Of a stretch of 64,000 nucleotides of DNA, positions 1-9,883 are shown one piece after another. The translations under genes and the position numbers were made by a program. Numbering within the stretch: position 1 is the first letter of the stretch; the number at the start of each line of letters is the position of its first letter. This stretch comes from Photobacterium sp. JCM 19050 (GTDB lineage: Bacteria; Pseudomonadota; Gammaproteobacteria; Enterobacterales; Vibrionaceae): the NCBI GenBank assembly GCA_001310455.1, contig BAXG01000027.1, forward strand, positions 1-64,000, given 5' to 3'. The notes below the pieces were generated by a model. The model ran no database searches. It had not been told where the DNA came from and saw nothing but the letters and a program-made list of their open reading frames with translations.

Positions 1-25
1 GCCGGTCATCTGACCGGCTTTTTTT
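1..25 (+). terminator. Rho-independent terminator of the upstream gene
   Basis: An 8-bp stem, GCCGGTCA with TGACCGGC, is followed by seven T on the plus strand. It belongs to a gene that ends left of the window; in many Vibrionaceae that neighbour is hslO, but nothing here proves it. Confidence 0.8.
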
Positions 26-276
26 GATCTTTGTCATGTATTTTTCTTTTGAATTTTAAGGGGTTGCCGACGCTTAATTTTGAATAATTAATAATTCGTT
101 GCGGGTGGTTTTAATGGTTCACATAACGGTAAAATAAAGCGCTCAAATTGGCCACAATAAATTACAAAACCTTAAAATATAAGTGGTTAATTTTTGAATC
201 GTCTCTCTGAATTGTTTTATTCAGGTTGTTAGCATGGTCGACAGTGAAACAATAACATCTTACCCAAGGAGCACCT

Positions 277-1908
277 ATGACTGTCATGAGCAGCGAAAAA
301 AAGGTAGCAAAGGCAATTGATTTAACGCGTTATGGGATCACAGGGACAACGGAAATTGTACGTAACCCAAGTTACGAACAACTTTTTGTTGAAGAAACCA
401 AGCCTGGCCTGGAAGGCTATGAGCGTGGTGTGGTCACTGAACTCGGTGCCGTATCTGTAGACACTGGTATCTTTACCGGTCGTTCACCTAAGGACAAGTT
501 CATTGTCCGTGACGACACGACCCGCGATACCATGTGGTGGTCAGATCAAGGCAAAAACGACAACAAGCCACTTTCTACCGAAGCATGGAATGACCTCAAA
601 GAACTCGTTACCCAGCAACTTTCTGAAAAGCGTCTGTTCGTTATCGACGGTTACTGCGGCACCAACGCCGACACCCGTCTGTGCATTCGCGTAATCACAG
701 AAGTAGCCTGGCAGGCACACTTCGTTAAGAACATGTTTATCCGTCCGACCGAAGAAGAACTGGAAACTTTCGAACCAGACTTCGTGGTTATGAACGGCGC
801 CAAGTGCACTAACCCTAAATGGGAAGAGCACGGCATGAACTCTGAAAACTTCACTGTCTTCAACCTGACTGAAAAGATGCAGCTCATCGGCGGTACCTGG
901 TACGGCGGCGAGATGAAGAAGGGTATGTTCGCAATGATGAACTACTTCCTGCCTCTTCAGGAAATCGCATCCATGCACTGCTCTGCCAACATGGGCAAAG
1001 AAGGTGACGTTGCGATCTTCTTCGGTCTGTCCGGTACCGGTAAGACGACTCTGTCTACCGATCCTAAGCGTGAACTGATCGGTGACGATGAGCACGGCTG
1101 GGATGACGAAGGCGTATTCAACTTCGAAGGCGGCTGCTACGCGAAAACCATCAAGCTGTCCAAAGAAGCTGAGCCAGACATCTACAACGCGATCCGCCGT
1201 GACGCACTGCTGGAAAACGTCACTGTACGTGGCGACGGCTCTATCGATTTCGATGACGGTTCAAAGACTGAGAACACTCGTGTTTCTTATCCTATCTACC
1301 ACATCGACAACATCGTTAAGCCTGTATCCAAGGGTGGCCACGCACAGAAAGTTATCTTCCTGTCTGCTGACGCCTTCGGTGTTCTGCCTCCGGTTTCCAA
1401 GCTGACTCCTGAGCAGACTAAATACCACTTCCTGTCAGGCTTCACTGCGAAGCTGGCCGGTACTGAGCGTGGTATCACCGAGCCAACCCCAACCTTCTCT
1501 GCTTGCTTCGGTAACGCGTTCCTGACGCTGCACCCAACCAAGTATGCAGAAGTTCTGGTTAAGCGTATGGAAGCCGCTGGCGCTGAAGCTTACCTGGTTA
1601 ACACCGGTTGGAACGGTTCTGGCAAGCGTATCTCCATCAAGGATACCCGTGCGATCATCGACGCCATCCTCGACGGTTCTATCGAGAAAGCGCAGACTAA
1701 GAACATCCCAATCTTCAACCTGGAAGTACCAGTATCTCTGTCAAACGTAGACGACGAGATCCTGGACCCACGCGACACCTATGTGGATCCACTGCAGTGG
1801 GAAAGCAAGGCACGCGACCTGGGCGAGCGTTTCGTGAAGAACTTCGCGCAGTACACTGACAACGAAGAAGGTAAGGCACTGGTTGCAGCGGGCCCACAGC
1901 TCGACTGA
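277..1908 (+). CDS. pckA: Phosphoenolpyruvate carboxykinase (ATP)
   Basis: This cytosolic enzyme decarboxylates and phosphorylates oxaloacetate to phosphoenolpyruvate using ATP, the first step of gluconeogenesis from C4 acids. The 543 residues match the usual length of about 540. The kinase-type P-loop GLSGTGKTT lies near residues 250-258, followed by the metal-binding LIGDDEHGW segment, and the early GRSPKDKF substrate loop is present. The ATG at 277 has AAGGAG about six bases upstream. A strong terminator follows directly, so the gene is monocistronic. The 250 bases upstream are AT-rich, but I could not assign a promoter or a clear CRP site. The frame is intact. Confidence 0.98.
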   Translation: MTVMSSEKKVAKAIDLTRYGITGTTEIVRNPSYEQLFVEETKPGLEGYERGVVTELGAVSVDTGIFTGRSPKDKFIVRDDTTRDTMWWSDQGKNDNKPLSTEAWNDLKELVTQQLSEKRLFVIDGYCGTNADTRLCIRVITEVAWQAHFVKNMFIRPTEEELETFEPDFVVMNGAKCTNPKWEEHGMNSENFTVFNLTEKMQLIGGTWYGGEMKKGMFAMMNYFLPLQEIASMHCSANMGKEGDVAIFFGLSGTGKTTLSTDPKRELIGDDEHGWDDEGVFNFEGGCYAKTIKLSKEAEPDIYNAIRRDALLENVTVRGDGSIDFDDGSKTENTRVSYPIYHIDNIVKPVSKGGHAQKVIFLSADAFGVLPPVSKLTPEQTKYHFLSGFTAKLAGTERGITEPTPTFSACFGNAFLTLHPTKYAEVLVKRMEAAGAEAYLVNTGWNGSGKRISIKDTRAIIDAILDGSIEKAQTKNIPIFNLEVPVSLSNVDDEILDPRDTYVDPLQWESKARDLGERFVKNFAQYTDNEEGKALVAAGPQLD

Positions 1909-1930
1909 TTAAACACCTGACCTCACTGAA

Positions 1931-1960
1931 GAAGCCCCCTTTTTTGGGGGCTTCATTTTT
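1931..1960 (+). terminator. pckA terminator
   Basis: A 9-bp stem (GAAGCCCCC with GGGGGCTTC) with a T-rich loop is followed by ATTTTTCTTTT. It starts 22 bases after the pckA stop. Confidence 0.9.
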
Positions 1961-2030
1961 CTTTTCTTTCTGTGTGCTTGAATACCCTCAGTTTTTACGC
2001 CACTCTTTGGTGGGTTAAAGGAGTCTAAGC

Positions 2031-3941
2031 ATGCGCTACCTGGTTCGGTTTCTTGCGATATATCTGGTTATCCTGCTGTTACTGGTTGGCAGCGGTGTCG
2101 CCCTGTTGCACACCCCCTACGGCCTGCCGGTAGTTAAAAAAGGCTTCCAGTTAGTTTATGGCATTACCTTTAACGCCAGTGAACTTCACTACCGCATCAA
2201 CGACCCCTGGCATGTTTCCCTTCGGGATGTATCGGCTTCCAAAGACCTGCCGGCAGAAGCCAACAACCTTTCTCCAACCTTTTCTGCCCAGCGCCTTGAT
2301 GTGTGGTGGAACCCGGAAAGCCTGCTTAAATTCAAACTGATTTTTGATGCCGTGATCGCTGATGGCACCACGCTGTCGACTGAACAAACCCTGCCGGTAT
2401 CAAGCAACATCCTGATCCGCAGCCTCGCCCTTAACCGGGCGGACATATCCGGTGAAGATATCTCCATCGAGGAAGGCCAGCTCCAGCTTGAGAACTGGCA
2501 GTACCGGGGCAAATCCCTTGGAAACTTTGACGGTAAATTCCGCCTGACCGCCAAAACACTGAACATCCACGGAGAGAACATCACCAACGCACTTGCCGAC
2601 GGCAAACACCTAAAAGGTGACTGGCGCTTTGATACCCTCTCTTTTGACTGGGAACAGGCCAGTGTCAGTGCCACTGCCGATATCGGCAAGAGCAAGGTAA
2701 CTGTCGAACAGCTGACTCTGTCTGACGCGCGCTGGCAAAACCGGGAAGCACTCAATGAGCTCTCTGCCTGGCTGACCAAACAGCTGGCACAGTACAACGT
2801 CAGCCTCATTCGGGTAGACCTGCTCAATACCAGCCTTGAAATGGATGGCCTTTCCGTCAACGCCCTTAACCTGTCAGCGGACAACCTGGTCGTCAACAAA
2901 GGCAAATTCGATATCTGGCACCAACAGGATGCCCGGCTCTCTTTTATGGCCGACAACATCCTTATCAACAACTGGCTGCTGACCAACCCCATTACCGAAG
3001 TATTCGCCTACCCGGGCCAGCTCGATATCGATGCATCAACCGGGTTGCTGGATGGGTTTGTCAAAGTCAAAGGCAGCCTGACGGAAAAAGATATCGCGCT
3101 GGATTCTCTGGTCGTTAACGGCGTGAGCTGGGTTGCAGAGGAACCAGAAATTGCCTCGCTTACCGGGTATTGGAAGCAGTTAAAGCAAATCAACATCAGC
3201 CAGCTGGAGATCAACAACTTCAGCTTGCTCTGGCCGCAGCTTGGTTTCCCGGTACAAATTGCCGGACTGAGTGCAGACGGCAAAGACCTCGCAGCTGAGC
3301 CAGCCAAGCGTTTTGGCCTCTGGCACGGTGAGCTGAACGCCTCTGCCAGTTACCTCAGCCTCAACAAGGTATTGGTGACAGAACCGTACCTTGAAACGTC
3401 GGCGGCTAACGGAAAGTGGCGTCTGAACCAGTTATCCCTTCCGTTCAAAGATGGTCTGATGACAGTGTCCGGACGCATTGACTACAGCAACCCCGCCCAC
3501 CCTTGGGCATTGTTCGGGGAAGGGCTCTCTGTCCCGGCTGCAACGCTTCGCCAGTGGCTCAAAAAAGATTTCCCGCTTTCCGGTGAACTGGACATGACAT
3601 TCAACGCCAACGGGCTTGCCGCGCAGGAAAGCAGCTTCAACTACAGTGTGACAGGGCAGTTGGATATCGAGCCCCGCGCTCTGACTATCCAGTTACCGGC
3701 AGGTGAAAGCACAAAAGGTTGGCTGGAAAGCAGCCCCTGGCTGCATCCGATTGCGGCGGATTTTAATGCAGGCGATTTAGGCAGCCAGCATATTCCGCTT
3801 AATGTCCCAGCGTTTTCGCTGCAAATAGACCGTGGCCGCATTATGCTCCCGACGGTAAATATGGACGCCAACGGCCAGCCGATTCAGATATCCGGAAGGT
3901 GGGATTTAGTTGGGGAAAATGGCAGCCTGACGGTCAAATAA
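2031..3941 (+). CDS. AsmA family protein
   Basis: A 636-residue protein with one N-terminal membrane helix (residues about 5-27, rich in L, V and I) and a long beta-rich periplasmic body, the plan of AsmA/YhdP/TamB relatives. These bridge-like proteins are implicated in lipid traffic between inner and outer membranes and in envelope homeostasis. The C-terminal stretch around ISGRWDLVG, in the last 20 residues, is typical of the family's repeated beta motif. The start has AAAGGAG nine bases upstream. It lies alone between the pckA terminator and the convergent yiiD. I cannot say which AsmA paralogue it is, so no symbol is given. Confidence 0.85.
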   Translation: MRYLVRFLAIYLVILLLLVGSGVALLHTPYGLPVVKKGFQLVYGITFNASELHYRINDPWHVSLRDVSASKDLPAEANNLSPTFSAQRLDVWWNPESLLKFKLIFDAVIADGTTLSTEQTLPVSSNILIRSLALNRADISGEDISIEEGQLQLENWQYRGKSLGNFDGKFRLTAKTLNIHGENITNALADGKHLKGDWRFDTLSFDWEQASVSATADIGKSKVTVEQLTLSDARWQNREALNELSAWLTKQLAQYNVSLIRVDLLNTSLEMDGLSVNALNLSADNLVVNKGKFDIWHQQDARLSFMADNILINNWLLTNPITEVFAYPGQLDIDASTGLLDGFVKVKGSLTEKDIALDSLVVNGVSWVAEEPEIASLTGYWKQLKQINISQLEINNFSLLWPQLGFPVQIAGLSADGKDLAAEPAKRFGLWHGELNASASYLSLNKVLVTEPYLETSAANGKWRLNQLSLPFKDGLMTVSGRIDYSNPAHPWALFGEGLSVPAATLRQWLKKDFPLSGELDMTFNANGLAAQESSFNYSVTGQLDIEPRALTIQLPAGESTKGWLESSPWLHPIAADFNAGDLGSQHIPLNVPAFSLQIDRGRIMLPTVNMDANGQPIQISGRWDLVGENGSLTVK

Positions 3942-3974
3942 GGCTGCCTTCAAAGGTTTGATGCCAGCGCTGAT

Positions 3975-4910
3975 TTACGGCGCAACCAGTGCCAGTTGCA
4001 CCTGCGGTGACTCCGTCCCCGGCAGCAGCATGTAAGTCCCGGTAAATGTCGCCGCTTCTGTATCGCCGCTGTAAAGGGTCACGTCCATTTTTACCCGGGC
4101 TTTCCGGCCACGGGCAAGCCGGTCAAGATCGCCACTCAGGCTGTCCAGTGTTACCACCGCACGGGGGCGCTCAACGATTGGCTGGCGGTATCGAATGTGG
4201 CTGTCAGCCAGCATTATCTCCGCTGTCAGTCCCTGCTCTTTCATCATCAACCAGACCATCCCCCACCCGGTCAGCGCCGCCTGGCTGAATATACTGCCAG
4301 CAAACATAGACTGGTGAGGGTTCAGGTTGGCATTGAGTAGCGCCGCGGTTTCAAACCGGTAGCCGGTGTACTGACTGATTTTCACCCCCATCTTTTCACT
4401 GATTGGGATTTGTACTATCCAGCGTTGCTGCAACTCCTGGCACCATGCCGGATGACGAAGTACCCCGGCCATGGAATCAAGGTGTTTAATCATTTGCTGG
4501 TGCCGGGTCGTACCACGCTCTTCCGTCAGCTCGCCCATGTCCTCGAAGCCGTTTTTCTGGTAGAAGCCGACCGCATCTTCCCGGGCATTACACACCAGGC
4601 GCTTAGCGCCTTCTTCAATGGCAAGTTGTTCGAGTGCATGCAAAACCAGTGTGCCGAGCCCGCGGGTGCGATGCCCCGGCGCCACGGCCATATACCGGAT
4701 CTGTCCGTCGCAATCGGGGTTTACATACAGCCGGCCTGCCGCAATCGGGCGACCTTTGCTGTCAACAATCATCCGGTGGCAGGCACCGGCATCGTAAGCA
4801 TCACGCTCGGAGCCAGGAGGCATCTGCCACGGCTTTCGCAGCATCTCCCAGCGAAAATGAAAATACGCATCCAACTGCTGTGCTGTTTCCGGTGTAACCA
4901 GGCGAAACAT
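3975..4910 (-). CDS. yiiD: YiiD-type bifunctional GNAT acetyltransferase/thioesterase
   Basis: The N-terminal half (about residues 1-150) is a GNAT fold with the acetyl-CoA loop region GHRTRGLGT. The C-terminal half (about 160-311) is a hotdog-fold thioesterase-like domain, with SQAALTGWGMVW typical of the YiiD C-terminal family. Some databases call the E. coli homologue FabY; the substrate is not established to my knowledge. I chose the ATG at 4910 (MFRLVTPE) because AGGGAGGG lies six bases upstream; the frame opens earlier but without a ribosome site. The order yihY-dtd-yiiD is the same as in E. coli, which supports the identity. It starts 138 bases after dtd. Confidence 0.87.
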   Translation of the reverse strand: MFRLVTPETAQQLDAYFHFRWEMLRKPWQMPPGSERDAYDAGACHRMIVDSKGRPIAAGRLYVNPDCDGQIRYMAVAPGHRTRGLGTLVLHALEQLAIEEGAKRLVCNAREDAVGFYQKNGFEDMGELTEERGTTRHQQMIKHLDSMAGVLRHPAWCQELQQRWIVQIPISEKMGVKISQYTGYRFETAALLNANLNPHQSMFAGSIFSQAALTGWGMVWLMMKEQGLTAEIMLADSHIRYRQPIVERPRAVVTLDSLSGDLDRLARGRKARVKMDVTLYSGDTEAATFTGTYMLLPGTESPQVQLALVAP

Positions 4911-5048
4911 GCTCAACCCTCCCTGAACGAGGCAACCCGTTGTTGCCACTTCTCCGGTGATAATGGCGCACCGGTTCGCCTCGAAAACGTCCGGCCTTAA
5001 CTGGCCGGACTGAAACCCGCACCCTAAAGTGGTGGGCTATATACCCTA

Positions 5049-5483
5049 CTAAACTTGCAGCCAGAATGTCACGGGGCCGTCGTTGACCAACGAGACTTTC
5101 ATATCGGCAGCAAAGCGGCCTGTTTCCGCTTTCATACCGCTGGCCCTGCAATATTCGACAAATGTTTCGTACAGACGTTCCGCTTCCGCCGGAGGTGCAC
5201 CGTTAAAGCTCGGGCGCATTCCCTTTTTGGTATCGGCCGCCAGGGTAAACTGCGAAACCACCAACACATCGCCTCCGGCTTGCTGAACATTGAGGTTCAT
5301 TTTCCCGGCTTCGTCCTCAAACACCCGATAACCCAGCACTTTTTCATGCAGGCGGTGGGCTTTTTTCTCGTCGTCGCCTTTTTCGACACCGAGCAGGACA
5401 AGAAGCCCTTTGCCCACACTGCCAGTAATTTCACCGCCAACGGTGACATTTGCTTCACTGACCCGCTGGATCAACGCAATCAT
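5049..5483 (-). CDS. dtd: D-aminoacyl-tRNA deacylase
   Basis: The homodimeric cytosolic enzyme hydrolyses D-amino acids, and glycine mischarged on tRNA-Ala, from tRNA. Its 144 residues match the family length. The SQFTL motif lies near residue 77, and the cross-subunit Gly-cis-Pro motif is visible as NDGPVTF near the C terminus. The ATG overlaps the yihY stop as ATGA, so it is probably translated with yihY, and AAGGAG also lies nine bases upstream. The frame is intact. Confidence 0.97.
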   Translation of the reverse strand: MIALIQRVSEANVTVGGEITGSVGKGLLVLLGVEKGDDEKKAHRLHEKVLGYRVFEDEAGKMNLNVQQAGGDVLVVSQFTLAADTKKGMRPSFNGAPPAEAERLYETFVEYCRASGMKAETGRFAADMKVSLVNDGPVTFWLQV

Positions 5484-6440
5484 TTCTCGAGCTCCTTACT
5501 TTGGATCGGGGTGTTTTCGTCATGTTGTACAGCTTGTGGGGCTTTTGGATCATCATGACCCAAAAGCTCTGAAAGCTGATCATCCTGTCGGGCCTCGCCT
5601 TCAATCTCCCCCAGTGTCGCGGTCACTTCTGCACCAAGCAGCACAATACACCAGCTGAAATAGACCCAAACAAACAGAATCGGGATAACTGCCAGTGCGC
5701 CGTAAATCAACTGGTATGACGGGAAATGCGTCACGTACAGGGCGAACAGCTTTTTGCTCAGTTCAAACAACAGTGCAGCCGTCAGCGCTCCGGCCAGCGC
5801 ATGGCGCGAGCGGACCGGGCAGTTCGGCACCAGGGTATACAGGCCATAAAATGCAAAGGTGGTCAGGATAAACGGCATCAGGCGAAGGAGCGAGCTTTGC
5901 ATGCCGGTAATCATTTCATTTTGCAGGATACTTAACGAGGTGACGTAGGAATCATTGCCAGGCTGGTACCCACCAGTACCGGGCCAAGGGTCAGCACCAT
6001 CCAGTACAGCGAGAATGAGTCACAGCCGGGCGTTTCTTTTTACAGCGCCAGATATAGTTGAGGCTCTGGTCAACGGCCGAAATCAGCATCAGTGCAACAA
6101 CAAAAAGGAAGAACACACCGATGGCGGTCATCTTGCCGGCGTTGGCCACAAACTGGTGAAGGTACTCCGACACCACTTCCCCGGCTGCCGGGACAAAGTT
6201 TTCAATCACAAATTTTTGCAGCTTCTCGCCCATTCCGGCAAAACCGGGGAAGGCGGAAAGTGCGGTCAGAAGGACAGTCACCAGCGGAACCAGAGAGAGC
6301 AGGGTCACATACGCCATATAACCCGCACTGACGGTAAGCCGGTCGTGACCAATACGTTTTAGCAGATGCCGGGCAAAGGACGCACTCAGGCGCAATGCAC
6401 GGTTAAGCTCTGTCTTGTTTCCGTTCACGGGATAAGCCAT
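5480..6440 (-). CDS. yihY: YihY family inner membrane protein (frame broken twice)
   Basis: A virulence-BrkB/YihY-type polytopic membrane protein of unknown function, once misassigned as RNase BN. The N-terminal part (start at 6440, MAYPVNGN) carries [14 protein letters not shown] and the [11 protein letters not shown] segment. The C-terminal part carries [16 protein letters not shown] and WCIVLLGAE, both typical. Two single-base losses break the frame, near 6020 (a G in GTGGAC) and near 5952 (a T in ATTTCC). Restoring both gives one continuous protein of about 320 residues. It heads the yihY-dtd operon and diverges from the DUF2959 gene with only 44 bases between them. I infer a sequence error rather than a real pseudogene. 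Confidence 0.88.
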
Positions 6441-6484
6441 AGTCAGTTTTTCAGAAACACTATGTTACTAAAAAGGAGCTTCGC

Positions 6485-7123
6485 ATGCGCTACTTACCCG
6501 TTGTCGGGCTGGTGCTGTTAACCCTCACCGGCTGCCAGTCAGCCTATTACAACGCCATGGAAAAGGTGGGGATCCATAAGCGGGATATCATGGTTGACCG
6601 GGTGGAAGCGGCCGCCGAATCTCAGGAGGAGGCACAGGAGCAATTCACCAGTGCCCTCGACAGCCTGAAAGCCCTCACCCATTTTGACGGCGGTGAGCTG
6701 GAAGAAATGTACAACGAGATCAACAGCCAGTACGAAGCCAGTGAAGACGCAGTTGAAGATGTGCAGTCGCGCATTTCAGCGGTTGAAGACGTGTCCGATG
6801 CCCTGTTTGCCGAGTGGGAAGATGAACTCTCACTGTACAAAAGTGCCACCCTTCGCCGGGACAGTGCCCAGAAGCTTAAAATTACCAAGTCCCATTATGC
6901 GTCTATGCTGCGGGCGATGAAGCGCGCTGAAGCCAAGATGGTGCCCGTACTGGACACCCTTCGCGATAACGCCCTGTATCTGAAGCACAACCTCAACGCT
7001 GCGGCTATCGGTTCACTGAAAGGCGAGTTTGCCAACCTGGAGCGCGATATTCAGCAGGCCATCCGGCAGATGGAAACCGCTATCCATGAATCCAACCGTT
7101 TTATTAAGACCCTGAAGTCTTAA
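6485..7123 (+). CDS. DUF2959 family lipoprotein
   Basis: A 212-residue protein with a lipoprotein signal: a hydrophobic stretch ending in LTGC, with Cys17 as the lipidation site. The rest is almost entirely charged helix with heptad-like spacing, so a periplasmic coiled coil is likely. The sequence fits the DUF2959 family, which has no assigned function. AAAAGGAG lies just upstream of the ATG. It is followed by a small stress-type membrane protein gene about 110 bases away, possibly in one transcript. Confidence 0.85.
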   Translation: MRYLPVVGLVLLTLTGCQSAYYNAMEKVGIHKRDIMVDRVEAAAESQEEAQEQFTSALDSLKALTHFDGGELEEMYNEINSQYEASEDAVEDVQSRISAVEDVSDALFAEWEDELSLYKSATLRRDSAQKLKITKSHYASMLRAMKRAEAKMVPVLDTLRDNALYLKHNLNAAAIGSLKGEFANLERDIQQAIRQMETAIHESNRFIKTLKS

Positions 7124-7232
7124 TTTTGCGACAAGATAGGGAAAATCAGCCGTTTATAGTCGGGAAGTGCGTAACCGGTGGTCGTAAGTTGCTGCCGGAA
7201 CCCGATATCACCACATAAACGGAGAACAACAA

Positions 7233-7484
7233 ATGGGTTTTATCAGCTGGATTATCCTGGGCCTGATTGCAGGTGTCCTGGCCAAGTGGATTATGCCGGG
7301 TAAAGACGGTGGCGGTTTTATCATGACCGTGATTTTGGGTATTGCCGGTGCCATCGTTGGCGGCTGGGTTGGCTCACTGGTAGGCATCAGTTCAACCGGA
7401 GGCTTCTCCCTTGGCGGCATATTCATGGCAACCGTAGGTGCACTGATTATTCTGTTCATCTACAACCGATTTATCCGCAGCTGA
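7233..7484 (+). CDS. GlsB/YeaQ/YmgE family stress-response membrane protein
   Basis: An 83-residue inner membrane protein with three hydrophobic segments and the family's glycine-rich pattern: GLIAGVLAKWIMPGKDGGG near the N terminus and GGWVGSLVG in the middle. Homologues are induced by envelope or general stress and are annotated as transglycosylase-associated, without a proven activity. The start ATG has GGAGAA seven bases upstream. It precedes a bidirectional terminator shared with typA. Confidence 0.9.
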   Translation: MGFISWIILGLIAGVLAKWIMPGKDGGGFIMTVILGIAGAIVGGWVGSLVGISSTGGFSLGGIFMATVGALIILFIYNRFIRS

Positions 7485-7519
7485 CCCGGTTTTGGCTTCC
7501 AGCCAAAGTGTCAGGTAAT

Positions 7520-7550
7520 AAAAAACGCATCCCGAAGGATGGCGTTTTTG
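7520..7550. terminator. Bidirectional terminator between the GlsB-type gene and typA
   Basis: A hairpin pairs AAAAACGC-ATCC with GGAT-GGCGTTTTT around a short loop, giving A-rich and T-rich flanks on both strands. It serves the two converging genes. Confidence 0.8.
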
Positions 7551-7570
7551 TATCTGGCTGAAAGACCGGA

Positions 7571-9397
7571 TTACTTAGAGCGGCTTGCGCGCTTACGGTC
7601 GTTTTCAGTCAGCAGCTTCTTACGAAGACGGATGCTTTCTGGTGTTACTTCTACCAGTTCGTCATCGTCGATGAACTCCAGAGCCTGTTCCAGGGTGTAG
7701 TTCAGTGCAGGAGTCAGTACCTGAGCTTCGTCAGTACCAGATGCACGTACGTTGGTCAGCTGCTTACCTTTCAGACAGTTAACAGTCAGGTCGTTGTTAC
7801 GGTTATGGATACCAACGATCTGGCCTTCGTACACTTCGTCACCGTGCTTGGTGAACAGACGTCCACGCTCTTGCAGGTTGAACAGTGCGTAAGTCAGTGC
7901 TTTACCGGTTGCGTTTGAGATCAGTACGCCGTTAACACGTTGGCCGATTTCGCCGCCTTTGTGTGGACCGTAGTGATCAAATGTGTGGTACAGCAGGCCA
8001 GAACCAGAAGTCAGGGTCATGAATTCAGTCTGGAAGCCGATCAAGCCACGAGAAGGCATCATGAAGTCCATGCGCACACGGCCCTTGCCGTCTGGAGACA
8101 TGTCAGTCATTTCGCCCTTACGCAGGCCGATTTTCTCCATCACACCGCCCTGGTGCTCTTCCTGAACGTCGATAGTTACCGTTTCAAACGGTTCCATCTT
8201 CTGACCATCTTCTTCTTTGATGATTACTTCAGGACGAGATACAGCCAGTTCGAAGCCTTCACGACGCATGTTTTCGATCAGGATAGACAGGTGAAGTTCA
8301 CCACGGCCTGATACGCGGAAACGGTCTGGGTCATCAGTTTCTTCAACGCGCAGCGCAACGTTGTGTACCAGTTCCTTCTGCAGGCGCTCAAGGATGTTAC
8401 GTGAAGTCACGAATTTACCTTCTTTACCTGCGAACGGAGAGGTGTTTACCTGGAAGGTCATGGTAACAGTTGGTTCGTCAACGCTCAGTGCAGGCAGAGC
8501 CTCAACCGCGTTAACGTCACAAATGGTGTCAGAGATCTTCAGTTCACCCAGGCCGGTAATTGCAACGATGTCACCGGCATTTGCCAGATCAACGTCGTGA
8601 CGCTCAAGGCCCATGTAGCCCAGCACGCTGCCCACTTTACCGTTGCGGGTCTTGCCGTCAGCACCGATTACAGTCACTTGCTGGTTTGGCTTAACGCTAC
8701 CGCGGGTTACACGGCCAACACCGATAACACCTACGTAAGAGCTGTAGTCCAGCTGAGAAATCTGCATTTGCAGAGAACCGTCAGTATCAACGGCTGGTGG
8801 CGCTACGTTATCAACGATAGCCTGGAACAGTGGTTCCATGTTCTCGCCGGTTTCGCCTTCTTCCAGCGTCGCCCAGCCATTCAGAGCTGAAGCGTAAACT
8901 ACCTGGAAGTCCAGCTGGTCATCAGTTGCACCCAGGTTGTCGAACAGGTCAAACACCTGATCCATCACCCAGTCAGGACGTGCACCCGGACGGTCAATCT
9001 TGTTGATGACAACGATTGGCTTCAGACCATGAGCGAACGCTTTCTGAGTTACGAAGCGAGTCTGAGGCATTGGGCCGTCTACAGCGTCAACGATCAGCAG
9101 AACAGAGTCTACCATCGACATGATACGCTCTACCTCACCACCGAAGTCGGCGTGTCCCGGGGTGTCAACGATGTTGATGCGGTAGTCGTTCCAGGTGATG
9201 GCAGTGTTCTTCGCCAGAATGGTAATACCGCGCTCTTTCTCGATGTCGTTCGAGTCCATCACGCGCTCTTCGTGCTCACCACGACTTTCCAGCGTACCTG
9301 ACTGCTGCAGGAGCTTGTCCACCAGGGTAGTTTTACCGTGGTCAACGTGCGCGATAATCGCGATATTTCTCAGTTTTTCAATCTGTGGATTAGACAT
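7571..9397 (-). CDS. typA: Ribosome-associated translational GTPase TypA/BipA
   Basis: An EF-G-like GTPase that binds ribosomes and supports 50S assembly and growth under cold and other stresses. Its 608 residues match the family (E. coli 607). G1 AHVDHGKT is near residues 16-23, G3 [12 protein letters not shown] near 80 and G4 NKID near 132. The C-terminal BipA-specific region includes [13 protein letters not shown]. The start ATG encodes [11 protein letters not shown]. It is divergent from glnA across a 486-base control region, as in E. coli. The frame is intact. Confidence 0.98.
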   Translation of the reverse strand: MSNPQIEKLRNIAIIAHVDHGKTTLVDKLLQQSGTLESRGEHEERVMDSNDIEKERGITILAKNTAITWNDYRINIVDTPGHADFGGEVERIMSMVDSVLLIVDAVDGPMPQTRFVTQKAFAHGLKPIVVINKIDRPGARPDWVMDQVFDLFDNLGATDDQLDFQVVYASALNGWATLEEGETGENMEPLFQAIVDNVAPPAVDTDGSLQMQISQLDYSSYVGVIGVGRVTRGSVKPNQQVTVIGADGKTRNGKVGSVLGYMGLERHDVDLANAGDIVAITGLGELKISDTICDVNAVEALPALSVDEPTVTMTFQVNTSPFAGKEGKFVTSRNILERLQKELVHNVALRVEETDDPDRFRVSGRGELHLSILIENMRREGFELAVSRPEVIIKEEDGQKMEPFETVTIDVQEEHQGGVMEKIGLRKGEMTDMSPDGKGRVRMDFMMPSRGLIGFQTEFMTLTSGSGLLYHTFDHYGPHKGGEIGQRVNGVLISNATGKALTYALFNLQERGRLFTKHGDEVYEGQIVGIHNRNNDLTVNCLKGKQLTNVRASGTDEAQVLTPALNYTLEQALEFIDDDELVEVTPESIRLRKKLLTENDRKRASRSK

Positions 9398-9651
9398 GAA
9401 GTTTATTCACTCACAGGGTGTAGCGTCATGATCTGCCGCCACCGGGTTTAGAATTGGTCGATAATGTAGCAGATTTCACAAATTTTCCCAGCGAAACCCG
9501 CATTTCTGACGAGAATATTGAGGAAAAAAATCAACAATTACACGCTAACCTTGTGAGCGGCTTCAATTATTACCCCATTGACTTATTTTGCTCCGCATCG
9601 CCAAATGAGATTGCGTTATTTTGGGGCATCTGGCTCAGAAATAGATCTTCA

Positions 9652-9689
9652 TGCACCAAAATGGATCTCTAGCGCACCATTTAAGTGCA
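9652..9689 (+). promoter_or_regulatory. Two NtrC binding sites upstream of glnA
   Basis: The NtrC consensus is GCAC-N7-GTGC within TGCACCNNNNNGGTGCA. Site one at 9652-9668 has a perfect left half (TGCACCAAAATGG) and a weak right half. Site two at 9673-9689 is GCAC-CATTTAA-GTGC with both halves intact. Their centres are 21 bases apart, two helical turns, and about 100-120 bases upstream of the expected sigma-54 start. This is the same enhancer geometry as E. coli glnAp2. Confidence 0.8.
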
Positions 9690-9752
9690 AAAGCTAATTC
9701 ACAAAAAATGCATTTGTACTTTGAGCCCTTTAAATACATGAGGTTATGTTTT

Positions 9753-9768
9753 TGGCACAGTTTTGGCA
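9753..9768 (+). promoter_or_regulatory. Sigma-54 promoter of glnA
   Basis: TGGCACAGTTTTGGCAT carries GG and GC at the required -24/-12 spacing and closely resembles E. coli glnAp2. The start site is expected near 9779. The rest of 9398-9883 (the typA-glnA gap) is AT-rich; besides this promoter and the NtrC sites I see nothing I can assign. Confidence 0.85.
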
Positions 9769-9883
9769 TTTGTATCGCCAGGTAAAAAATACGCCACGTT
9801 AAAGCGTTACCTCAAAAATTTTCTGGCGCAGCATTTGAACCCGTGTTGCTTCGCCAAACACTTTGACACCGGAGGTTAGTTAC

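Noticed and set aside
541..1095. 184-residue minus-strand frame inside pckA
   Set aside because: It is the antisense shadow of a highly conserved gene, has no ribosome site and resembles no family.
4410..5000. 196-residue plus-strand frame opposite yiiD
   Set aside because: Antisense to a recognised GNAT/thioesterase gene; composition reflects the complement of that gene.
9454..9672. 72-residue frame in the typA-glnA gap
   Set aside because: It overlaps the glnA NtrC sites, lacks a ribosome site and looks like chance coding in a control region.
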